Shown one piece after another: positions 21,121 to 32,144 of a stretch of DNA of 64,000 nucleotides. The stretch covers positions 58,575 through 122,574 of the forward strand of contig JAQNDB010000164.1 of NCBI GenBank assembly GCA_029204045.2. Direction: 5' to 3'. The translations under genes were made by a program, and so were the position numbers. The first letter of the stretch is position 1. Each line of letters begins with the position of its first letter. Below the pieces are notes generated by a model. It made no database searches, was not told where the DNA came from, and saw only the letters and a program-made list of their open reading frames with translations. The DNA comes from Tillandsia leiboldiana. Its lineage: Eukaryota; Streptophyta; Magnoliopsida; Poales; Bromeliaceae.

Positions 21121-21465
21121 CTGTACCACCTGTAACACCTGTGACACCTGTAACCCCGGTAACACCTGTAACACCTGACCGCGTCGGGCACCGGACCCGG
21201 CGGCCTCACACCTGACTACATCGGGATCCAATCCCACGGTAGTCTCACACCTGTAACACCTGACCGCGTCGGGCACCGGACCCGGCGGTCTCACACCTGA
21301 CTACATCGGGATCCAATCCCACGGTAGTCTCACACCTGTAACACCTGACCGCGTCGGGCACCGGACTCGGCGGTCTCACACCTGACTACATCGGGATCCA
21401 ATCCCACGGTAGTCTCACACCTGACCACATCGGGATCCAATCCCACGGTAGTCTCACCGCTCGCA
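21121..21465 (-). repeat. 85 bp tandem repeat in N3 LTR
   Basis: CTGACCGCGTCGGGCACC starts at 21175, 21260 and 21345, giving an exact 85 bp period over nearly four units. The same array sits at about 37556-37900 in the other LTR, with one unit differing at a single base (ACTCGG against ACCCGG). Confidence 0.85.
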
Positions 21466-22004
21466 CCTCGCTGCCTCAAACCCCACAACTAATAAGGGGC
21501 CCCCCACTACGTCACCTCGTGGGGTAACACGGGTCAAAGACCGCCTTTCCGGAAAAGAGCACCCTTTGCGGTGGCCAAACCGCGGGTGCGCGTGTCGCAA
21601 CTCGAGCATAAGTAACCAAGTAACCAAGTAACCAAGTAACCAAGTAACCATGTAACCATGTCACGGAGTAAGGTAGTACATCATAGAAACCATTAGTGTT
21701 AGTACCGATTAATAATAAAAAGTCCCTTTTGGATTACCAACACAATACTCAACCTCGACCGTAAACCCACCTTGTTGTCGCGCTCCTGACTGATGTAGGG
21801 TTCTCCCGCGTCTCGGGTGCCCGCCCGGGCCTACAAGAATCTCGGTTGCCGGAGGGAAAAGTGATCCGATCCTGCGAGTTCGGCTACAAGGAATGTGAGG
21901 ACGTCTTCCTCTCCTTCCTTGGTCTCGCCGCTTGGATCCTCCGCGTAATCGGTGAGGAAGCAAAAGGGTTCGGTTGGGAAACTGAAAGGTTGGGGAATTG
22001 GGGT

Positions 22005-22400
22005 TTCGTACGTAGGGGCTTGTGGGGAGTTGCGAGGGTTGGGGAATTGGGGTTTCGTACGTAGGGGCTTGTGGGGAGTTGCGGGTAGTTAAGGGAGTGG
22101 GTAGTTATGGGGACGGGGTAGTTATGGGGAGTGGGTAGTTAAGGGAGTTGCGGGTAGTTAAGGGAGTGGGTAGTTATGGGGACGGGGTAGTTATGGGGAG
22201 TGGGTAGTTAAGGGAGTTGCGGGTAGTTATGGAGACGGGGGTAGTTATGGGGAGTGGGTAGTTAAGGGAGTTGCGGGTAGTTATGGGGACGGGGTAGTTA
22301 TGGGGAGTGGGTAGTTAAGGGAGTTGCGGGTAGTTAAGAGGAGTGGGTAGTTATGGGGAGTGGGTAGTTATGGGGAATGGGTAGTTATGGGGGGGTGGCG
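22005..22400 (-). repeat. G-rich TAGTTA tandem array in N3 LTR
   Basis: Units such as GGGTAGTTATGGGGACGGG and GGGTAGTTAAGGGAGTTGC alternate about 15 times on the + strand. The other LTR has the same array at 38440-38830, with a base change (GGAGACGGGGG against GGGGACGGGG) at one unit. It is transcribed as a C-rich strand in element orientation. Confidence 0.8.
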
Positions 22401-22799
22401 GTAGTTATAGGGAAGTTACACGACGGGGGAAAATAACGGGAACGGTTAAGGTGGCGGGAGCGGTTAAATTGGGGAATGGGAAATCAAACCAGTTCAAGTT
22501 AAAACGGGTATAAGTCGGGTGCGAACCAGGGTCCGGTCTGTCTGAAAACCGCGTTAACCATCTGAACCGTTAGCTACCTTCCAGAATTTATTCCGGGAGA
22601 TTCCGGCGTCGGAATTCAGAACCGATTTCGCCGCCGTTCTCCGTTTCGCGAGCCCTATCAACTAAAAATAGCCGCGGGCCCCGACGGTCTGTCCAGAAAT
22701 AGGGAATTATTCGATCACCCTCCAGCCCCCGAAACGAAATGCGGAATTAACGAAACCAAAAGTAGACCCTTAAAATATTTTAAACCAGCGGCTACTACA

Positions 22800-24429
22800 C
22801 CACTCACCTCTTAAAACGAGTTTCGTCCTCGAAACTCAATCTTGGTTCGCGGTAAAGAGATAAGGGTAGCCCTCTCTCATCTTCGATTCTAGTTCCCACG
22901 TCGCTTCCCTCTCCTCGTGGTTGCTCCAGTGCACCTTCACATAGGGGATGTCTCGGTTTCGAAGCGTCTTACTTTCTCTTGCTAGTATTCGCACAGGGGT
23001 TTCCTCGAAACTTAGGTCCTCCTTTAGTTCGAGTGTCGAGACGTCCAGCACGTGCGACGGGTCGGGGAGGTATTTCTTGAGCATCGAAACGTGGAACACG
23101 TCATGAATCCGGTTGAGGTTCGGTGGTAGGGCAAGGCGGTAAGCCACTGGGCCGATCCGTTCCAGGATCTCGAACGGCCCCACGAACCGCGGGCTTAGCT
23201 TGCCTTTTATCCCGAATCGCTTGATTCCCCTGGACGGCGAGACCCGCAAAAACACGTGTTCTCCTACCTGGAACTCTAAATCGCGGCGTCTTCGATCCGC
23301 GTAGCTCTTTTGTCGACTCTGGGCGGTTAGTAAGCGCTGTCTGATGAGGCGCACTTTCTCTTCTGTTTCTTCCACCAAGTCGGGTCCTAAGAGCTTTCGT
23401 TCTCCCAAGTCGTCCCAATAGATCGGGGATCGGCAGCGTCTCCCGTATAAAGCTTCGTAGGGTGCCATCAGTATGCTGGCGTGGTGGCTATTGTTGTAAG
23501 CGAATTCTATGAGTGGTAGGTAACGCTCCCAACCGACTCCCCAATCGAGTACACAGGCCCGAAGCAGGTCCTCTAGCGTCTGTATCACTCGCTCCGACTG
23601 CCCGTCTGTCTGAGGGTGGAAGGCTGTGCTGAAGTGCAATTTAGTCCCCAGGGCTTGTTGCAGACTCTGCCAAAACTTTGAGACAAAACGCGTGTCTCTG
23701 TCTGATGTGATCGACGCCGGTACCCCATGCAGTCTCACAATCTCGCTGAGGTAGACTTGAGCCAACCGCTCTCTGGTCCAGGTTGTGTGAATCGGCAGGA
23801 AGTGCGCTGACTTAGTTAGCCGGTCTACCACAACCCATATTGTGTCGTGTCCTTGTGGTGAACGTGGGAACCCGGTGACAAAGTCCATGGTGATATGATC
23901 CCACTTCCACTCCGGTACCGGTAAGGGTTGTAATTTTCCCGCCGGTCGTTGATGTTCCGCCTTTATTTGTTGACACACCAGGCAATGAGCTACAAATTGG
24001 GTTACATCCCTCTTCATCTTGGGCCACCAGAAGGTCTGCTTGAGGTCCCTGTACATCTTTGTGCCTCCTGGATGTGCTGCATAAGGGGCGCTGTGTGCCT
24101 CGGACAGAATTTCCTTCTTCAATTCCGGGGTATCTGGCACACAAATTCGCCCGCGGAACCGTAGGGTGTCATCGCCTTCCAATGAAAAGTCCCCCTCCTG
24201 ATCCGGTGAGATCTTGTCTCTTACGAGCTGTAAGTGCGAGTCCACCTGCTGCCCCTCTCGAATCTTTTCTAGTAGTGTTGGCTTGACCACCAAAGTTAGA
24301 AGTTACGCAACCGTGCCCGCTGGCACTACTTCCAACCCTAGTCGAGAAAATTCTGCGATCAAGTTGCTCTGCTCAGTTATCGCACCTACCGATCCTCCCT
24401 CCAGTCGCCCCTTCCTGCTCAGAGCGTCC
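22800..24429 (-). pseudogene. N3 integrase part of pol (disrupted)
   Basis: Reading on the minus strand from 24429, the frame continues RNase H tail (ALSRKGR) into the linker and meets an in-frame TAA at about 24305, where N4 has CAA. From 24293 to 22836 the integrase is open for 485 codons. It shows the HHCC zinc domain (HPGGTKMY to HCLVCQ), the DDE core (ITMDFVTGFPRSP, ITSDRDTRF, DGQSERVIQTLE), and a chromodomain-like tail (VKVHWSNHEEREATW). The protein would be about 90% like that of N4. It is preceded on the minus strand by the piece at 34891-36640, from which it was separated by N4. Confidence 0.92.
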
Positions 24430-27137
24430 TGTAATAACCGCGAGTTTACTTTTCCTTTTTGGGTCCCTTCATCGTTTTTACGGAAACCTTTTCCGACTAA
24501 GGGGTCCGGGGTGTGATTCTTTTTCCTTTGTTCTTGGCAGACCGTCGGGGCTCGCGGGTAATTTTTGGATAATAAAGCTCGCGAAACGGAAACCGGCGGC
24601 GCGATCGGTTTTGGATTCCGACTCCGGAATCTCCCGGAATAAATTCCGGAAGATCGCTTAGCGGTTCGGGCGTTTTGCACGCTTTTCGAGGTAAATCAGG
24701 TTCGGACTCGATTTCTTTTATTTGGGGATTTAGGTCCCCCTTTATTTTTCCCCGCCCCGCTTAGACCGTCTGGTTCAATTTTGTGTGCGAAGACTTAGGT
24801 TTTCCCTTTTTCCCACTCTGCTCGTCCCGCACAACGCAAGTTCCCCATCGGAGCGCGTGGGAGAAGAACCCCGTTTTCCTGCGAGACGGTACGGAACCAA
24901 GGAGAAGGAAAGGACGATCCCCCTCCCCACGGAACTTGGCAAGCGAGCGTGAGACGATCCCTCCCTTCCCAATCATCGTCGTCGAAACCGAGGTGAGACG
25001 GAGGTTTTCTTTTAGTTTCTTTTGGATTCTTGATTATCCGGATCGGCAAGGGGATGGCACAGGCGACGGATTCTCCGGAATCCGCCGCATGTGCGAAGAC
25101 CACCTCCCCTCCCCAGGTCGGCGTTCCCGTGACCCGCACGGGGCTAGGCTCACGCCCAGCCCCGCGTGCGGGGGGTGACCCGCACGGTGCGGGGGTGAGC
25201 CGCACGTGCGGGGGTGACCCGCACGGGGCTAGGCTCACGCCCAGCCCCGCGTGCGGGGGTGACCCGCACGGTGCGGGGGTGAGCCGCACGTGCGGGGGTG
25301 ACCCGCACGGGGCCGGGCCCGCGCCCAGCCCTGCGTGCGGGGGTGACCCGCACGGGGCTAGGCTCACGCCCAGCCCCGCGTACGGGGGTGACCCGCACGG
25401 TGCGGGGGTGAGCCGCACGTGCGGGGGTGACCCGCACGGGGCTAGGCTCGCGCCCAGCCCCGCGTGCGGGGGTGACCCGCACGGGGCCGGGCCTGCACCC
25501 AGCCCTGCGTGCGGGGGGGGTGACCCGCACGGGGCTGGGCACGCGTGCGGTCTCGCGCTGCGGGCGGGGTGCCGCGAACCGGGTTAGACGGAGGGTCGGG
25601 TTCTCGTCTTCTTTAAATTTCCTTAAAATCTAAGTGCCGATTTTCCCGTGCGGCAGGTGTGTGAGCCGGACGAGCGTGTCGGGACGCGAGGAAAGTCGAA
25701 CCTTAACCGCTACAAGTAACAGGTGGGTTGTATTTACCTTGTCCTAGTCTCTAAATTCTATCGTATGGGACGGGGTCCATTCTTAGTGTACTGGGGTTAA
25801 ACGACGATGGGCGATAACTTATGCATGTTAGTGAGTTCCCTATAGCGTTTAGCGTTAGTTACCATTGGTTGTTCTCTTTTTAATCACTATATGTCGGCGG
25901 GCCACCGTCGAGTGCGCGTATTATTACCTTGTTTTTCAATTATGCACTTTACCGCATTACTTTTGTTATTCATATTATGATGCTGACATGATGGTGGTTA
26001 CGGTTACTTGGCTCGAGGTTGCCACACGCGCACCCGCGGTTTGGCCACCGCAAAGGGTGCGCTTTTCCGGAAAAGTGGTCTCTGACCCGTGTATACCCAC
26101 GAGGTGACGTAGTGGGGCCCCTTATTAGTGGTGGGGTTGAGGCGCCGAGGTGCGAGCGGTGCGACCCGTCGGTTTAGTTGTCCGACGTGGTCGGGTTTCT
26201 GCAGGTACGGTATGGGCCGTCGGTTTAGTTGTCCGACGTGTCCGGGTATTACAGGATACAGGTGTACAGGTTGCCCTTCCTCCTTGGGGGGGGGGGGTGG
26301 TTGCTCCGGCTGTCTTCACGGTTTGTTTTATTATATTCTCCTGCTCTACTACTTTTACGTCACTGACTTCCCACTTTGTGACAGGGTTCAGACGGGGGGA
26401 GACATAGGCGGTGGCGAGGACGGGGCAGGAGCAGCTGGGTCGCTGGGGACCCTGGACTGTATTTCCTTTTCTTTCTAGCATTTCATTTACATTGTGGTTA
26501 TGTGAGAGGTTCTCGATACCCTCGTGGGGTCGGCATGGATGTCGGTATGAGTTGTTATTAGTTATCCTCTTATGCATTACTCTCCTCTTTGAATGTTATT
26601 GGCCATTTGAAAATGAAAAAAAAAAAAGTAAAAGAAAAAGTAAAGATTGCGAAAACCGTTTTTAAAATAGAAGTGTCGTGTGGGCACTGGTTTCAAAACC
26701 CTGTGGATTTATGGATTTCAAAAAGGGATTTCAAAACTTGGTGTCGGGTGGGCACCGCTTTCAAAACCTTGTGGTTTTATGCTGATTTCGAAACTCGCTT
26801 TCAAAACATAAGCACCGGGTAGGCGTTCTTTATAAAACTGTGGATTTATCCTTTCCAAGTTGAACGGCCATATATTTTAGATAAGTTAGAATGCTGGTTG
26901 TATGTTAATAATTGTTCTGATTGAAAGGTTGCGTATGTTTGAACATGTACTGAATGCTACGCCGTGCACATACAGGGGAGACTCTGTCCGTTTGCAGAGT
27001 GACCCTGTATGTGTGGCGGGTCTGGGCATGCGCCGGGGGAGAGGGGTTTCGCTTTTACAACAAAAAAATTTTTACACGTCAAATGTTGACTTTTCTATGA
27101 ATCGTTTCCGCTAAAACAAAACCCCCGGGGCGTGACA
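24430..27137 (+). repeat. N4 5' LTR (2708 bp)
   Basis: It begins right after the duplicated CGTCC and ends GGGGCGTGACA before the leader. It holds GGCAGACCGTCGGG (24536-24549), a GC-rich tandem array (25135-25550), GTCGG...CCGAC hairpins (26166-26240) and the terminal stem-loop (26967-27013). It is 38 bp shorter than the 3' LTR because of one missing tandem unit of 39 bp and one extra base. About eleven substitutions separate the pair. Confidence 0.95.
25135..25550 (+). repeat. GC-rich hairpin tandem array in N4 LTR
   Basis: GTGCGGGGGTGACCCGCAC, itself a 7 bp hairpin (GTGCGGG/CCCGCAC), alternates with GGGCTAGGCTCACGCCCAGC or GGTGCGGGGGTGAGCCGCAC about ten times. The 3' LTR array at 32850-33290 has one more 39 bp unit. 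The array explains long open frames on both strands, which I do not regard as genes. Confidence 0.85.
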
Positions 27138-27144
27138 GATTAAA

Positions 27145-27156
27145 TGGTATCAGAGA
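27145..27156 (+). other. N4 primer binding site (tRNA-iMet)
   Basis: TGGTATCAGAGA lies seven bases after the LTR end. Eleven of twelve bases match the complement of initiator tRNA-Met. The leader runs on to the ATG at 27354. Confidence 0.88.
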
Positions 27157-27353
27157 ATTCTTTCAATCACAACAGTTAATGCCGACATCCGTGGGAACAC
27201 CTCACTGGCCTACACATAAATGAAATGGGTAGGGCATAGGATGGTAGAACGTGAGTGACCGAGGGGGGAGGGAAAATGTTGAGTCCTTTCTCTCACTTTT
27301 TGGTTGTTGTTAGTAGGGTAGCCTAAAGATGACTCTCGTGATTTGTGACAGAC

Positions 27354-30300
27354 ATGGCCCGTACTAGGTCATCGGCCGGGGACGCAGAGGCAGACGCGAC
27401 GACGTCGACGGCCGCGGAGAACCAGCTCCTGCGGCAGCAATTGCGGGAGATGGCAGGGAATCTGGCCAACCTCACTGAGCACGTGCGTCAGTTGACGCAA
27501 CAGCAGCAGGCCGCAACGGTGACGGTCACCCCGGTTCCCCCACAAGGGTCGACAGCACCGGCCGCGGCACCACCGACAGCACCACCGCCGGCGGCGGCTA
27601 CGGGACCGGCGCCGGGGACAACCAGCAGGGTTACTCTGGAGGAGACTGTAGTCACACCTGCCCCTGCCGTGGCTGCCGCCGCCGCGAGGGAGGGGACGGT
27701 TGTGATGACTGAGCGGGATCGGGTGCGGGCCAACCTGAAAGACTTCAAGAAATACGACCCACCCACGTTCGAAGGGGACACGACCGATCCGTGGGTCGTC
27801 GAGAAATGGGTGGGGTCGATGGAGAAACTTTTCGAAGACCTACTCATGGAGGATGACGAGCGGGTTCCCCTAGCAGTCCACTGCTTGGAGGGGAACGCCC
27901 GCTTGTGGTGGAAGACGGTACGCCCCGATCCTGCTAAGGGTACCGCACTTCCGTCCTGGACAACCTTCAAGCAGGAGCTGTTCGGGGCCTTCTTCACCAA
28001 CAGTGTAAAGAAGAAGCTGGAGGATGACTTGAACCACATCCAGCAGGGGAACCGGACGGTCATGGAGTACCAGCGGGAGTTCGTCCGACTAGCAAACTGC
28101 GTCCCGTTCGTCATAAGGGACGAGGCTCACAAGGCGCAACTTTTCGTGGATGGCCTGCGGAGCAATATCTTCGAGGTAGTACAAGCAGCTGAACTGCACA
28201 CCTTCCAGAAAGTGGTCGACAGAGCCACTACGGTGGAACGTGGCTTTGCGGTCACCCGCGCCAGGAGGGAGAACTCGACGCGATTGGAGGACCGGAAGCG
28301 GCAACACCAGAACTCGGGGGGAGGCTCTTGGAGTGGGGGCGGGGCCCCCAAACGGTGGAGACCACAGGCGGGGTCCCGGAGCGCGCCAGCTGGAGGGCAG
28401 AGGCCGGGGAATAGGCCTTGTGTCATATGCGGGGGAGGGCACATTCCGGGAGAGTGCCCCCAAAGAGGCGACCACTGCTTCAGGTGCGGCAAGCGGGGGC
28501 ACTTCCGCCGCAACTGCCCCTTAGGCGGGGGATCTGCGTCCTCTGCAGCTTCCACGCCCACGCCACAGCTCTCTGGGCGGGGGAAGGCTCCTATGACGTC
28601 GGCGTATAGACCCCCTGCACCACGGCCCGAGGAGGACAGGCGGCCACAACCAGGCGGGAGAGTCTTCTCAATGACCCGCCAGGAGGCAGATCCGCCGGAG
28701 GACACACTTGCAGGTACTACTTCCGTTTCTAATTCCCGTGCAAGAACTCTTTTCGACACCGGAGCAACACACTCTTTTATTTCCCGTGACTTCGTGTTTT
28801 TGTATGGTCTCGAGGAGACACCCCTCCAATTTTCCTTGGTGGTACGAACGGCGGGAGGGACCTTGGAGGCGGTCAGCGTTGTGACCGCCTGCCCGATTAA
28901 GCTAGGGCGGCTGGCATGCCCTTGGGATCTGGTGGTAATCCCCCTGAAGGAGTACGACGTGGTACTGGGCATGAACTGGCTCACGAGGTACCAGGCACTC
29001 ATCGATTGCGACAAGCGACAGTTGCGTTTACAAGAACCGGGTTTCCCTGACCATGTGTACATGATGGGCAAGAGCATCTCCTTCCCGGCGATTATCTCAG
29101 CGGCACGGGCCAGAAGACTGGTGGAGGGTGGTTGCGTGGCCTACTTAGCATCGGTGGATTTGGCTACCCGACCCCCGACGGCGCTCGCCGATATCCCAAT
29201 AGTGAGGGACTTCCCCGACGTTTTTCCCACGGAATTGCCTGGGATGCCCCCTGAACGGGAGGTGGAGTTCCCCATCGAACTACTACCGGGCACGCAGCCT
29301 ATTTCGAAGGCACCTTACCGAATGGCCTTCGCAGAACTAAAGGAGCTTAAAGCACAACTGGAAGACCTCCTGGATAAAGGGTTCATAAGACCGAGTGTGT
29401 CACCCTGGGGCGCACCGGTACTCTTTGTGCGGAAGAAAGACGGAAGCCTGCGTCTCTGCATCGATTACAGAGGAATAAACAAAGTCACAGTGAAAAATAA
29501 GTACCCCCTGCCCAGAATAGACGACCTCTTCGACCAGCTGAAAGGGGCGACGGTCTTCTCCAAGATCGATTTGCAATCAGGCTACCACCAACTCCGAGTT
29601 CGGGACAAAGACATTCCGAAGACCGCTTTCCGGACCCGGTATGGCCACTACGAGTTCACGGTCATGCCTTTCGGACTCACGAACGCCCCCGCAGTCTTCA
29701 TGGACATGATGAACCGGATCTTCAGACCCTTCCTGGATCGGTTCGTGGTGGTTTTCATCGACGACATCCTGGTCTATTCCACTACCGACAAGGAACACGA
29801 GGGCCATTTGCAAGCAATCCTCCAAACTCTCAGGGAACAGGAGCTGTTCGCTAAACTCAAGAAGTGCGAGTTCTGGCTACGCGAAGTCGGCTTCCTAGGA
29901 CATGTGATCTCGGCACAAGGGATAGCCGTGGATCCGAAGAAGGTGGAGTCCGTGGTCGACTGGCAGCCGCCGACGACGGTGACAGAGGTCCGCAGTTTCC
30001 TAGGACTGGCAGGATATTACAGGCGTTTCGTAGAGGGTTTCGCGAAGATCGCTACCCCATTGAATCGGTTGACCAGAAAAGGGGAGAAGTTCATATGGAC
30101 GGCCAAATGCCAGGAGAGTTTTGAGGAACTCAAAAGGAGGCTAACCAGGGCACCAATACTTGTGCTGCCGACACCCGGGGAAGATTACGAAGTGTACTGC
30201 GACGCATCCAGGATCGGTCTGGGTGGTGTTCTGATGCAACAGGGGAAAGTGATTGCCTACGCGTCCAGGCAACTGAAGGACTACGAGAAGAACTACCCGA

Positions 30301-32108
30301 TACACGACTTGGAACTGGCCGCAGTAGTCTTCGTTTTAAAACTGTGGAGGCACTACCTCTTTGGAGTTCACTGTAACGTCTTCTCGGATCATCAAAGTCT
30401 TAAGTATATCTTTACCCAAAAAGAATTAAACTTGCGGCAGAGGCGGTGGTTGGAGTTGTTGAAGGACTACGACTTGACGATTCAATACCACCCCGGAAAG
30501 GCGAACGTGGTGGCGGACGCCTTGAGCAGGAAAGGGCGCCAAGACGGGGCGTCCAGGAGCGCGATAACGGAGCAAAACCATTTGATAGCGGAGTTCGCAC
30601 GAATGCAGTTGGAAGTGGTGCCGACAGGCACGGTTAGGCAACTCCTAACCCTGGTGGTCAAACCAACGCTACTTGAGAAGATCCGGGAGAGGCAACAAAC
30701 CGACCCACACTTGCAGCGCGTACGAGACAAGATCCCCCTGGACCAAGAGAGCGACTTTGCAGTGGAAGACGACGGCACCCTACGGTTCCGCAGACGGATC
30801 TGCGTGCCGGATTCGCCGGAGTTGAAGGAGGAAATTTTGAAAGAGGCACACCGGGCCCCTTATGCGGCACATCCAGGGGGCACGAAGATGTACAGGGACC
30901 TCAAACAGACCTACTGGTGGCCCAACTTGAAGGGGGACGTCACTCGACATGTAGCTCATTGCCTAGTGTGCCAACGGATAAAGGTCGAGCATCAGCGGCC
31001 AGCAGGGAAGCTACAACCTCTACCGGTACCAGAATGGAAGTGGGATCAAATCACCATGGACTTTGTCACGGGCTTCCCACGTTCACCACAGGGCCACGAC
31101 GCAATTTGGGTCGTAGTCGACCGGTTAACGAAGTCAGCACACTTTCTGCCAATTCATACGACCTGGACCCGAGAACGGTTAGCCCAAGCTTATATCAGCG
31201 AGATCGTGAGATTACATGGAGTGCCGGCATCGATCACCTGGGACAGAGACACGCGCTTTGTCTCGAAATTTTGGCAGAGCCTTCAGCGGGCCATGGGAAC
31301 CAAACTACAGTTCAGCACAGCCTTCCACCCTCAGACGGACGGACAGTCGGAGCGTGTGATACAAACCCTCGAAGACCTGCTTCGCGCCTGCGTACTAGAT
31401 TGGGGGATCGGGTGGTCACGCTATCTACCTCTCGTGGAATTCGCCTACAACAACAGCTACCAGGCCAGCATCCAGATGGCGCCCTACGAGGCCTTATATG
31501 GGAGACGCTGCCGGTCCCCGATTTGTTGGGACGATCTGGGAGAACGAAAATTCTTGGGGCCCGATTTAGTGGAGGAAACGGAAGAGAAGGTTCGCCTCAT
31601 CCGACAGCGCCTGCTGACCGCCCAGAGTCGCCAGAAGAGCTACGCGGACCAAAGGCGCCGCGACTTAGAATTCCAAGTAGGAGAGCACGTTTTCTTGCGG
31701 GTCTCGCCGTCCAGAGGAGTAAAGCGGTTCGGGCTGAGGGGCAAGCTGAGCCCACGGTTTGTGGGGCCGTTTGAGATTTTGGAGCGGGTCGGCCCGGTTG
31801 CGTACCGCCTTGCCCTACCACCGAACCTCGACCGAGTCCACGACGTCTTCCACGTCTCGATGCTCCGGAAGTACCTCTCCGACCCCTCACACGTCCTGGA
31901 TGCTTCTACACTCGAACTGAAGGAGGACCTAAGCTTCGAAGAAACCCCGGTGAGGATCCTGGCAAGGGAGACCAAGTCGTTGCGGAACCGAGCTATCCCC
32001 TACGTGAAGGTACACTGGAGCAACCACGAGGAGCGAGAAGCAACTTGGGAGCTGGAATCTAGAATGAGGGAGTACTACCCCGACCTTTTCACCACCACCC
32101 GGGTTTAA
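27354..32108 (+). CDS. N4 gag-pol polyprotein, Ty3/gypsy chromovirus type
   Basis: A single 1584-residue frame encodes every protein needed for copying and integration. Domains, by rough residue: gag (about 120-290, with LEGNARLWWK and FGAFFTNSV); an Arg/Gly-rich linker; zinc knuckle CFRCGKRGHFRRNC (about 374); aspartic protease FDTGATHSF (about 467); reverse transcriptase (about 640-830, SKIDLQSGYHQL and catalytic FIDDILVYS); RNase H (about 945-1060, YCDASRIGLGG, DLELAAVVF); integrase zinc domain (HPGGTKMY to HCLVCQ, about 1168); the DDE core (ITMDFVTGF, ITWDRDTRF, SERVIQTLE); and a chromodomain-like tail (VKVHWSNHEEREATW, about 1552). I start at the ATG at 27354; the frame is open slightly upstream but has no earlier ATG. 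The base before the second catalytic Asp encodes Trp, where Ser is usual (N3 has SDRD). Gag and pol share one frame with no shift, as in many plant gypsy elements. Confidence 0.96.
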   Translation: MARTRSSAGDAEADATTSTAAENQLLRQQLREMAGNLANLTEHVRQLTQQQQAATVTVTPVPPQGSTAPAAAPPTAPPPAAATGPAPGTTSRVTLEETVVTPAPAVAAAAAREGTVVMTERDRVRANLKDFKKYDPPTFEGDTTDPWVVEKWVGSMEKLFEDLLMEDDERVPLAVHCLEGNARLWWKTVRPDPAKGTALPSWTTFKQELFGAFFTNSVKKKLEDDLNHIQQGNRTVMEYQREFVRLANCVPFVIRDEAHKAQLFVDGLRSNIFEVVQAAELHTFQKVVDRATTVERGFAVTRARRENSTRLEDRKRQHQNSGGGSWSGGGAPKRWRPQAGSRSAPAGGQRPGNRPCVICGGGHIPGECPQRGDHCFRCGKRGHFRRNCPLGGGSASSAASTPTPQLSGRGKAPMTSAYRPPAPRPEEDRRPQPGGRVFSMTRQEADPPEDTLAGTTSVSNSRARTLFDTGATHSFISRDFVFLYGLEETPLQFSLVVRTAGGTLEAVSVVTACPIKLGRLACPWDLVVIPLKEYDVVLGMNWLTRYQALIDCDKRQLRLQEPGFPDHVYMMGKSISFPAIISAARARRLVEGGCVAYLASVDLATRPPTALADIPIVRDFPDVFPTELPGMPPEREVEFPIELLPGTQPISKAPYRMAFAELKELKAQLEDLLDKGFIRPSVSPWGAPVLFVRKKDGSLRLCIDYRGINKVTVKNKYPLPRIDDLFDQLKGATVFSKIDLQSGYHQLRVRDKDIPKTAFRTRYGHYEFTVMPFGLTNAPAVFMDMMNRIFRPFLDRFVVVFIDDILVYSTTDKEHEGHLQAILQTLREQELFAKLKKCEFWLREVGFLGHVISAQGIAVDPKKVESVVDWQPPTTVTEVRSFLGLAGYYRRFVEGFAKIATPLNRLTRKGEKFIWTAKCQESFEELKRRLTRAPILVLPTPGEDYEVYCDASRIGLGGVLMQQGKVIAYASRQLKDYEKNYPIHDLELAAVVFVLKLWRHYLFGVHCNVFSDHQSLKYIFTQKELNLRQRRWLELLKDYDLTIQYHPGKANVVADALSRKGRQDGASRSAITEQNHLIAEFARMQLEVVPTGTVRQLLTLVVKPTLLEKIRERQQTDPHLQRVRDKIPLDQESDFAVEDDGTLRFRRRICVPDSPELKEEILKEAHRAPYAAHPGGTKMYRDLKQTYWWPNLKGDVTRHVAHCLVCQRIKVEHQRPAGKLQPLPVPEWKWDQITMDFVTGFPRSPQGHDAIWVVVDRLTKSAHFLPIHTTWTRERLAQAYISEIVRLHGVPASITWDRDTRFVSKFWQSLQRAMGTKLQFSTAFHPQTDGQSERVIQTLEDLLRACVLDWGIGWSRYLPLVEFAYNNSYQASIQMAPYEALYGRRCRSPICWDDLGERKFLGPDLVEETEEKVRLIRQRLLTAQSRQKSYADQRRRDLEFQVGEHVFLRVSPSRGVKRFGLRGKLSPRFVGPFEILERVGPVAYRLALPPNLDRVHDVFHVSMLRKYLSDPSHVLDASTLELKEDLSFEETPVRILARETKSLRNRAIPYVKVHWSNHEEREATWELESRMREYYPDLFTTTRV

Positions 32109-32132
32109 GTTTCGAGGACGAAACTCGTTTTT

Positions 32133-32144
32133 AGAGGTGAGTGG
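32133..32144 (+). other. N4 polypurine tract
   Basis: AGAGGTGAGTGG directly precedes the 3' LTR and would prime plus-strand DNA synthesis. The reverse complement stands at 22800-22811 in N3. Between the stop codon and this tract lies TTTCGAGGACGAAACTC, a motif seen after most gypsy polyproteins in this window. Confidence 0.8.

Larger units (their letters stand above)
20390..22799 (-). repeat. N3 3' LTR (2410 bp)
   Basis: On the + strand it reads TGTCACGCCCCGG...GGCTACTACA, the reverse complement of a TGTAGTAGCC...CGGGGCGTGACA LTR. It joins the polypurine tract (22800-22811, + strand CCACTCACCTCT). It contains an 85 bp tandem array, an 8 bp AAGTAACC microsatellite (21611-21660) and a TAGTTA-rich array. 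The matching 5' LTR is 36826-39233. Confidence 0.92.

Noticed and set aside
25030..25587. Repetitive protein-like frames in the N4 LTR
   Set aside because: They translate a hairpin tandem array (PSPACGGDPHGA-like units) in several frames on both strands; this is an LTR repeat and not a gene.
27345..27353. Earlier start of the N4 polyprotein at a GTG
   Set aside because: Plant translation uses ATG. The first ATG in this frame is at 27354, with sensible context, so I start there.
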